From the NCBI GenBank assembly GCA_002435595.1, contig DJBL01000167.1, positions 1-6,758 on the forward strand: a stretch of DNA of 6,758 nt. The letters run 5' to 3'. Positions 1 through 5,421 of the stretch are shown piece by piece; the first letter of the stretch is position 1; every line of letters begins with the position of its first letter. Position numbers and translations under genes: made by a program. The stretch comes from Stenotrophomonas maltophilia (GTDB lineage: Bacteria > Pseudomonadota > Gammaproteobacteria > Xanthomonadales > Xanthomonadaceae). A model generated the notes under the pieces. That model was not told the origin of the DNA, made no database searches, and saw only the letters and a list, made by a program, of their open reading frames with translations.

Positions 1-1
1 C

Positions 2-1513
2 CGCTGCGCGCTGCTGCAGCGCAAGGCACTGCTCAAGGACCTGATCGGTCCGGGGCCGGGCACGCTGGCCTATAGCGACCACGTGCTTGACCATGGACCG
101 GCGGTGTTTGCCGCCAGTGGCCAGGCCGGTTTCGAGGGCATCATCAGCAAGCGCGTGGACGCGCCCTACGTCAACGCGCGCTCGCCGGCGTGGATCAAGA
201 TCAAGCACGAGAGCACCGACGAATTCCTGATCGTGGGCTACACCGACCCCAAGGGCACGCGCAGCGGCTTTGGCTCGTTGTTGATGGCCACCCCGGACAA
301 GGGCGGCCTGCGCTACGTGGGGCGGGTCGGCACCGGGTTCGATGATGCGCTGCTGGGCGCGCTCACCAGGCAACTGAAGCCGCTGGCCGTGAACGACGCG
401 GGGGTGGAACTGCCCGCGCACGTGCCGTTCAAGGCGCGCAGCGTGCACTGGGTGAAACCGGTGCTGGTGGCCGAGGTGGCGTTCCGCGGCTGGGCCAAGG
501 AAGGGCTGCTGCGTCAGGCCAGCTTCAAGCGGCTGCGCGAGGACAAATCTGCCGGCGACCTGGGCGCGGCAGGCCAGGCCACGGTGAAGGCCAAGGGCAC
601 CAACAAGACAACGCGCAAGGCCAAGGCCGATGCACAGGCAGCAGGCGACGGCACCGATGGCGTCAGTATCAGCCATCCCGAGCGGGTGGTCTTCGCCAAG
701 GCGAAGATCACCAAGGGCGAGGTGGCCGACTACTACCGGCAGATGGCGCGCTGGGTGCTGCCCGAAGTGGCGCGGCGGCCGCTGTCGGTCCTGCGCTGCC
801 CGGATGGGGTGGACAAGCCCTGCTTCTTCCAGAAACACCACGGCACCGGGCTGGGCGAGGCGGTGCGCGCGATACCGCTGGAACAGAAGAGCGGGCGCGA
901 GGATTACCTCTACATCGAAGACGTGGCCGGGTTGCTGCAACTGGTGCAGATGAACACCCTGGAGCTGCATCCGTGGGGCGCGACGGTGGACGATCCCGAG
1001 CACCCGGACCGGCTGGTCTTCGACCTGGACCCCGGCGACGGAGTGGGCTGGGCCGAGGTCAGGCGAGCCGCGCGCGACGTGCGCGACCGCCTGCTCGAAA
1101 CCGGGCTGCAGAGCTTCGTGCGGCTGTCCGGCGGCAAGGGCGCGCACGTGGTGGTGCCCCTGCAGCCCAAGGCCGACTGGACGCAGGCCAAGGACTTCTG
1201 CGAAGCGTTCGCGCAGGCCATGGCCGAACACGCGCCGGAGCGCTACGTGGCCACCATGAGCAAGGCCAAGCGCACCGGGGTGATCTTCATCGACTGGCTG
1301 CGCAATGCGCGCGGCGCCACCAGCGTGTGCTCGTGGTCGCTGCGCGCCCGACCCGGTGCGGGCGTGGCGGTGCCGCTGCGCTGGGAAGAACTGGGCCGCA
1401 TCACCGCCGCCGATGCATTCCCCATGTCCAAGGCGCTGCAGCGGGCGCAGCGGCTGAAGCAGGATCCATGGGAGGGGATCGAGGCGGTGAAGCAGGTGCT
1501 ACCGGGGGCGTGA
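2..1513 (+). CDS. ligD: DNA ligase D, C-terminal part (ligase end + primase-polymerase domain), 5' truncated
   Basis: LigD works with Ku in bacterial non-homologous end joining, where it fills and seals double-strand breaks. The reading frame is open from the window edge, so the true start lies upstream; 503 codons are visible of a protein that is usually about 800-900 residues. The first part is the end of the ATP-dependent ligase domain: nucleotidyltransferase motif IV EGIISKR at bases 134-154 and motif V WIKIK at 191-205, followed by an OB-fold region (FLIVGY through VAEVAFRGW) to about base 540. A Lys/Ala/Gly-rich linker (about 541-660) leads to an archaeo-eukaryotic primase-like polymerase domain starting near SHPERVVF. 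Its catalytic acidic pair DLD is at 1022-1030, the GAHVVVP strand with its His at 1145-1147, and the third Asp in FIDWLRN at 1292-1294. The LIG-then-POL order at the C terminus matches the Pseudomonas-type PE-LIG-POL layout; the phosphoesterase part would be off-window. The gene ends convergently with the membrane-protein gene and has no evident link to the alcohol genes. Confidence 0.96.
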   Translation, partial: RCALLQRKALLKDLIGPGPGTLAYSDHVLDHGPAVFAASGQAGFEGIISKRVDAPYVNARSPAWIKIKHESTDEFLIVGYTDPKGTRSGFGSLLMATPDKGGLRYVGRVGTGFDDALLGALTRQLKPLAVNDAGVELPAHVPFKARSVHWVKPVLVAEVAFRGWAKEGLLRQASFKRLREDKSAGDLGAAGQATVKAKGTNKTTRKAKADAQAAGDGTDGVSISHPERVVFAKAKITKGEVADYYRQMARWVLPEVARRPLSVLRCPDGVDKPCFFQKHHGTGLGEAVRAIPLEQKSGREDYLYIEDVAGLLQLVQMNTLELHPWGATVDDPEHPDRLVFDLDPGDGVGWAEVRRAARDVRDRLLETGLQSFVRLSGGKGAHVVVPLQPKADWTQAKDFCEAFAQAMAEHAPERYVATMSKAKRTGVIFIDWLRNARGATSVCSWSLRARPGAGVAVPLRWEELGRITAADAFPMSKALQRAQRLKQDPWEGIEAVKQVLPGA

Positions 1514-1527
1514 CGCCGCAGGAAGTG

Positions 1528-1552
1528 CGCCAACAGCCCTGTGCGGTTGGTG
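1528..1552 (+). other. weak stem-loop just after ligD
   Basis: CGCCAAC (1528-1534) can pair with GTTGGTG (1546-1552) around an 11-base loop, with one G-U pair, beginning 15 bases after the ligD stop. No T-run follows, so it is at best a weak terminator or mRNA 3'-end structure. Confidence 0.25.
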
Positions 1553-1570
1553 TCCTGCCTTGCCGGGGTG

Positions 1571-1597
1571 CCGGGTCCATCTCGGCGGTCGACCCGG
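1571..1597. other. inverted repeat in the convergent gap between ligD and the membrane-protein gene
   Basis: A perfect 7-bp inverted repeat, CCGGGTC (1571-1577) and GACCCGG (1591-1597), flanks a 13-base loop. It lies midway in the 110-base gap between two converging genes, where a bidirectional stop would be expected. Neither side has a T-tract, so calling it a terminator is only inference. Nothing else was seen in this gap. Confidence 0.3.
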
Positions 1598-1623
1598 ATG
1601 CGACCCTGCTGCGGCAGTTCGCG

Positions 1624-2010
1624 TCACTGCGGGCGACAGCGCGCGCCCAGCCAGATCCCCGCGGCCTGCAGCGGCAACGAGAGCAGCAGCACCAGCACGA
1701 ACCAGAACGGGAAGTCGCTGCCCAGGTCCCAGGCGGCATACGCCGAGGCAGCGGCGATCACCGCCCACACCACCCCGCCATGAACGTAGGGCAGCGTCGG
1801 CGCGTTGCGCGCGGCGAAGGCGGTGGCGGCGAGGCCGCCGAGGATGGTCCAACCCAGGTCCCAGGCTAGGCGCGGCTGCCCGCCGTCACCCAGGCCGATC
1901 CACGGTGCGATCCAGCCGGCTGCGCCGCTGACCATGCCGAGCACGAACAGCGCCACCACCACGCACAGCACGGACAGCACGACGGTCTTGGCAAGCGACA
2001 ACGCGGACAT
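1624..2010 (-). CDS. small four-helix integral membrane protein, function unknown
   Basis: I do not recognise this family. The 128-residue product (starting MSALSLAK) has four hydrophobic stretches that read as membrane helices: about residues 6-31, 50-66, 75-94 and 100-122, separated by short loops with few charges. The second half has Trp/Asp motifs (AWDLGWT, AAWDLGSDF), and the C terminus ends in basic residues (GARCRPQ). An in-frame ATG at 2040-2038 would add ten residues (MGTVPLPWIA). Neither start has a convincing Shine-Dalgarno sequence; I prefer 2010 because the helix begins right after it. It lies 49 bases (or 19 with the longer start) behind the DUF779 gene on the same strand, so it could be the last gene of the alcohol/aldehyde operon. 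However, it has no visible enzymatic motif and may be an unrelated neighbour. Coding is supported by the amphipathic, low-complexity-free membrane protein pattern rather than by homology. Confidence 0.7.
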   Translation of the reverse strand: MSALSLAKTVVLSVLCVVVALFVLGMVSGAAGWIAPWIGLGDGGQPRLAWDLGWTILGGLAATAFAARNAPTLPYVHGGVVWAVIAAASAYAAWDLGSDFPFWFVLVLLLSLPLQAAGIWLGARCRPQ

Positions 2011-2059
2011 GGCGATCCAGGGCAACGGGACGGTGCCCATTATGGACGCGTGCGTGGGC

Positions 2060-2437
2060 TCAGACCTTGCCGGCATCCTTGAGCCGGGCGAACTCGTCCT
2101 CGCTGAACAACCGCGAGCGCACCAGGAAGCGCACGCCCTCGCCGTTCTCCAGCGAGAACATGCCGCCACGCCCGGGCACCACGTCGATGATCAGCTGGGT
2201 GTGCTTCCAGTACGCGAACTGCGAGGCGCTGATGTAGAACGGCGCACCGCCGATCTCACCCAGCTGCACGTCGCGGTCGCCCACGATGAAATCACCCTGG
2301 GCAAAGCACATCGGCGAGGAGCCGTCGCAGCAGCCGCCGGACTGGTGGAACAGCAGCGGGCCGTGGCGGGCGTGCAGCGTCTGGATCAGCTGCAGGGCGG
2401 CCAGGGTGGCCATTACCTGGGGCGGTGCGGCGTTCAT
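2060..2437 (-). CDS. DUF779 family protein (125 aa) linked to aldehyde/alcohol dehydrogenases
   Basis: The product is 125 residues, starting MNAAPPQVMATLAALQLIQ, and matches what I know of DUF779: a small cytosolic protein of unknown biochemical role, often encoded next to ExaC/AldB-type aldehyde dehydrogenases. After an N-terminal helix comes the family's striking cluster, residues 31-44, with His31, Cys36, Cys37 and Cys44 (HQSGGCCDGSSPMC). A beta-rich part follows, with an FYISASQFAYWKHTQLIIDV segment (Trp77, Lys78, His79) and VPGRGGMFSLENGEGVRFLVRSRLF. The Cys/His cluster suggests metal binding or redox chemistry, which is inference. There is no signal peptide or membrane segment. The start is fixed by AGGAAA seven bases upstream; an in-frame ATG at 2494-2492 is rejected because it lies inside a strong stem-loop and would add a Pro/Gly/Arg-rich non-family extension. 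It is 101 bases behind the alcohol dehydrogenase gene on the same strand, with two hairpin-forming elements in between. Confidence 0.92.
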   Translation of the reverse strand: MNAAPPQVMATLAALQLIQTLHARHGPLLFHQSGGCCDGSSPMCFAQGDFIVGDRDVQLGEIGGAPFYISASQFAYWKHTQLIIDVVPGRGGMFSLENGEGVRFLVRSRLFSEDEFARLKDAGKV

Positions 2438-2444
2438 CGTCGGG

Positions 2445-2450
2445 TTTCCT
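2445..2450 (-). promoter_or_regulatory. ribosome binding site of the DUF779 gene
   Basis: AGGAAA on the minus strand, seven bases before the ATG at 2437. It decides the start over the upstream in-frame ATG. The REP-like palindrome ends only four bases upstream of it. Confidence 0.65.
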
Positions 2451-2453
2451 GGG

Positions 2454-2477
2454 AGCCGGCCAGCGGCCGGCGCTATC
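2454..2477 (-). repeat. SMAG/REP-like palindromic repeat
   Basis: The core GCCGGCCAGCGGCCGGC (2455-2471) is a 7-bp perfect stem (GCCGGCC/GGCCGGC) with a three-base loop. Read on the minus strand it is preceded by ATAGC, so the unit is ATAG-C-GCCGGCC-GCT-GGCCGGC. From memory, the Stenotrophomonas maltophilia SMAG elements read GTAG-T-GCCGGCC-GCT-GGCCGGC, so this copy differs at two positions in the head. Such elements are spread by RAYT transposases and sit between genes, often affecting mRNA stability. This one lies in the leader of the DUF779 gene. Family assignment is by recollection of the consensus. Confidence 0.65.
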
Positions 2478-2482
2478 GGGGA

Positions 2483-2525
2483 GCGGCCTGCCATCGTCGG
2501 GAGAGGGAAGGCGATGGCAGGCCGC
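2483..2525 (-). repeat. perfect 14-bp inverted repeat (stem-loop) between adhP and the DUF779 gene
   Basis: The arms GCGGCCTGCCATCG (2483-2496) and CGATGGCAGGCCGC (2512-2525) are perfectly complementary and enclose a 15-base loop that is purine-rich on the plus strand (pyrimidine-rich in the minus-strand transcript). It begins 13 bases after the adhP stop codon. No T-run follows on the minus strand, so it is not a classical intrinsic terminator. It could protect the upstream mRNA 3' end, attenuate read-through into the DUF779 gene, or work with a factor. Confidence 0.75.
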
Positions 2526-2538
2526 GGTGCACCACCGG

Positions 2539-3567
2539 TTACGCGTTGAGGTCCAGCACCACGCGGCCTTCGATCTTGCCGGCGTGCATGCGCGCGAAGA
2601 TCTCGTTGATGTTCTCCAGCGAATCGCTGGTGACGGTGGCGGCCACCTTGCCCTGCTCGGCGAATTCCAGCGATTCCTGCAGGTCCAGGCGGGTACCCAC
2701 GATCGAGCCACGCACGGTGATGCCATTGAGCACCATGCCGAAGATATCCAGCGGGAAGTCGCCCGGCGGCAGGCCATTCAACGACACCGTGCCGCCGCGG
2801 CGGACCATGCCCAGCGCCTGCTCGAAGGCCTTCGGCGATACCGCGGTGACCAGCGCGCCGTGCGCGCCGCCGATCTCCTTCTTCAGGAACGCGGCCGGAT
2901 CGGTGGTGCGCGCGTTGACCGTGATCGTGGCACCCAGGCGCTCGGCCAACGCGAGCTTGTCATCATCGATATCCACCGCGGCCACGTTCAGGCCCATCGC
3001 CTTGGCGTACTGCACCGCCATGTGGCCCAGGCCACCGATGCCGGAGATCACCACCCACTGCCCGGGGCGGGTGTCGGTCACCTTCAGGCCCTTGTAGACG
3101 GTCACCCCGGCGCACAGGATCGGGGCGACCTCGATGAAGCCGATGCCCTTGGGCAGCAGGCCCACGTAATCGGCGTTGGCCAGCGCGTATTCGGCGAAGC
3201 CGCCGTTGACCGAGTAGCCGGTGTTCTGCTGCGCCTCGCACAAGGTTTCCCAGCCGCCCATGCAGTGTTCGCAATGGCCGCAGGCCGAGTACAGCCATGG
3301 GATGCCGACCCGGTCGCCCTCGCGGATATGGCTGACGCCGGCGCCCACCGCCACCACGTGGCCGACGCCCTCGTGACCGGGAATGAACGGCGGGTTGGGC
3401 TTGACCGGCCAGTCGCCGTCCACCGCATGCAGGTCGGTGTGGCACACGCCACACGCTTCGATCTTCACCAGGATGTCGCCGGGGCCGGGCCGCGGTACCT
3501 GCACTTCCTCGATGCGCAACGGCTTGCCGAATTCGCGGACGACAGCGGCCTTCATGGTCTTGTTCAT
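2539..3567 (-). CDS. adhP: zinc-dependent alcohol dehydrogenase, AdhP/AdhA type (342 aa)
   Basis: This enzyme interconverts primary alcohols and aldehydes with NAD(H) in the cytosol; in this setting ethanol/acetaldehyde is the likely pair. It is a medium-chain dehydrogenase of normal length. The GroES-like N-terminal domain carries the catalytic zinc ligands Cys42 (GVCHTDLH), His65 (GHEGVG) and Cys152 (ILCAGVTVYKG), plus the structural zinc set Cys96, Cys99, Cys102 and Cys110. The Rossmann domain shows GIGGLG at 176-181 and an acidic residue, Asp199, at the end of the second strand, which favours NAD over NADP. All key residues are present. The start MNKTMKAAVVREFG is chosen because GGAG lies eight bases upstream; an internal ATG four codons later (3555) and an upstream one (3600) are less suitable. 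The sequence closely recalls Pseudomonas aeruginosa AdhA, an Anr-activated enzyme, and a perfect FNR/Anr-like box lies 60 bases before this start. The aldehyde dehydrogenase gene is 86 bases upstream on the same strand, so transcription may come from both. Confidence 0.96.
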   Translation of the reverse strand: MNKTMKAAVVREFGKPLRIEEVQVPRPGPGDILVKIEACGVCHTDLHAVDGDWPVKPNPPFIPGHEGVGHVVAVGAGVSHIREGDRVGIPWLYSACGHCEHCMGGWETLCEAQQNTGYSVNGGFAEYALANADYVGLLPKGIGFIEVAPILCAGVTVYKGLKVTDTRPGQWVVISGIGGLGHMAVQYAKAMGLNVAAVDIDDDKLALAERLGATITVNARTTDPAAFLKKEIGGAHGALVTAVSPKAFEQALGMVRRGGTVSLNGLPPGDFPLDIFGMVLNGITVRGSIVGTRLDLQESLEFAEQGKVAATVTSDSLENINEIFARMHAGKIEGRVVLDLNA

Positions 3568-3575
3568 GCGTGGAT

Positions 3576-3579
3576 CTCC
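3576..3579 (-). promoter_or_regulatory. ribosome binding site of adhP
   Basis: GGAG on the minus strand, eight bases before the ATG at 3567. It selects this start over the ATGs at 3555 and 3600. Confidence 0.6.
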
Positions 3580-3603
3580 GTGGATTGCCAATGGCAGCAC
3601 TGT

Positions 3604-3653
3604 GGCGCCGGCCTCATGCCGACGCCTTGATCGTGATCAAGCAGGGCGCCGGC
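3604..3653. repeat. 9-bp direct repeat GGCGCCGGC flanking the FNR-like box
   Basis: GGCGCCGGC occurs at 3604-3612 and 3645-3653, the second copy touching the aldehyde dehydrogenase stop codon. Because GGCGCC is self-complementary, the two copies could also pair as a 6-bp stem around the box between them. In a GC-rich genome this may be chance. Confidence 0.35.
3627..3640 (-). promoter_or_regulatory. FNR/Anr-type binding site upstream of adhP
   Basis: TTGATCGTGATCAA fits the FNR/Anr consensus TTGAT-N4-ATCAA in all ten defined positions and extends to a perfect 7-bp palindrome (CTTGATC-GT-GATCAAG, 3626-3641). Its centre is 66 bases before the adhP ATG. If it acts as a class II activator site at -41.5, transcription would start near 3592 (an A) and the -10 region would fall at 3604-3599 (CACAGT, a weak match to TATAAT, as expected for an activated promoter). 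The implied role is oxygen-limited expression of adhP independent of the upstream gene. Site match is direct; function is inference. Confidence 0.7.
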
Positions 3654-5183
<1,530 letters not shown>

Positions 5184-5193
5184 CGGGGTGCAT

Positions 5194-5197
5194 CTCC
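5194..5197 (-). promoter_or_regulatory. ribosome binding site of the aldehyde dehydrogenase gene
   Basis: GGAG on the minus strand, ten bases before the ATG at 5183. A nearer ATG at 5193 is out of frame. Confidence 0.55.
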
Positions 5198-5236
5198 GGC
5201 AGCGGTTGAAAGGCCCGTAAGGGGTCTCTCCCTGCC

Positions 5237-5252
5237 GCAAGGACGGTGCCAA
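5237..5252 (-). promoter_or_regulatory. sigma-54 (-24/-12) promoter of the aldehyde dehydrogenase gene
   Basis: The minus strand reads TTGGCACCGTCCTTGC, matching the RpoN consensus TGGCAC-N5-TTGC, with the invariant GG and GC exactly ten bases apart. Transcription would begin near 5225, leaving a leader of about 42 bases before the ATG. Sigma-54 promoters need an enhancer-binding ATPase, and just such a gene starts 170 bases away in the opposite direction. The pairing strongly supports the site; no start point has been measured here. Confidence 0.85.
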
Positions 5253-5268
5253 CTCTGCGCTGCTGCGC

Positions 5269-5323
5269 TGCGGCATTGCCTCAGCCACTGCGGCAGCACG
5301 GCCGCTGGAGGGAATCTGCGGCA
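5269..5323. promoter_or_regulatory. three TGCGGCA repeats upstream of the sigma-54 promoter
   Basis: TGCGGCA occurs at 5269-5275, 5289-5295 and 5317-5323, spaced 20 and 28 bases apart, with an inverted copy TGCCGCA at 5233-5239 overlapping the -12 element. The second and third copies sit in an inverted repeat of 11-bp arms with one mismatch: CACTGCGGCAG (5286-5296) and CTGCGGCAGTG (5316-5326). The repeat differs by a single base from the half-site TGCGACA of the perfect palindrome at 5393-5409, so these may be weaker sites for the same protein. GC-rich sequence makes chance repeats possible. Confidence 0.4.
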
Positions 5324-5386
5324 GTGCAGCAGTCGTGGTCATTGCGTGGTAACGCCGGCTGTGCTGTTTATCGGAACAGGTCCCGC

Positions 5387-5392
5387 TACAAC
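5387..5392 (+). promoter_or_regulatory. possible -10 element for the regulator gene
   Basis: TACAAC matches TATAAT at four of six positions and lies 29 bases before the regulator start codon; I see no good -35 hexamer at the proper distance. If real, transcription would begin inside the adjacent palindrome, allowing autorepression. Confidence 0.2.
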
Positions 5393-5409
5393 TGTCGCAG
5401 AATGCGACA
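5393..5409. promoter_or_regulatory. perfect palindrome TGTCGCA-N3-TGCGACA, candidate activator-binding site (UAS)
   Basis: The 7-bp arms at 5393-5399 and 5403-5409 are perfectly complementary around GAA. The site lies about 156-172 bases upstream of the -12 element of the aldehyde dehydrogenase promoter, a usual distance for an enhancer site, and ends 12 bases before the regulator's own start codon. The TGT...ACA symmetry is typical of sites bound by the Fis-type helix-turn-helix of sigma-54 activators. The same site may therefore activate the aldehyde gene and repress the regulator gene. Binding is inferred. Confidence 0.6.
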
Positions 5410-5411
5410 CT

Positions 5412-5415
5412 GGAG
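5412..5415 (+). promoter_or_regulatory. ribosome binding site that fixes the GTG start of the regulator
   Basis: GGAG, six bases before GTG at 5422. No in-frame ATG is available nearby, so this supports the GTG start. Confidence 0.6.
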
Positions 5416-5421
5416 AAACAG

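Noticed and set aside
83..1513. ligD starting at the internal GTG at 83
   Set aside because: The frame is open and already reads as ligase-domain sequence (RKALLKDLI...LAYSDHV) from base 2, so the gene begins outside the window.
1571..1597. Classical rho-independent terminator between ligD and the membrane-protein gene
   Set aside because: The stem is present but there is no T-run on either strand, so it is listed only as an inverted repeat.
2438..2494. Longer DUF779 protein from the in-frame ATG at 2494-2492
   Set aside because: The added residues are encoded by the stem-loop and the REP-like repeat, and the ATG at 2437 has a good ribosome binding site.
1805..3630. Long plus-strand open frames opposite the alcohol dehydrogenase and DUF779 genes
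   Set aside because: They are the mirror of genuine genes in GC-rich DNA; their translations are Arg/Ala/Pro-rich with no family motif, whereas the minus strand encodes complete, motif-bearing proteins.
5364..5379. CTGTT-N6-AACAG as a second activator site
   Set aside because: Arms are only five bases and unlike the perfect palindrome nearby; chance is a sufficient explanation.
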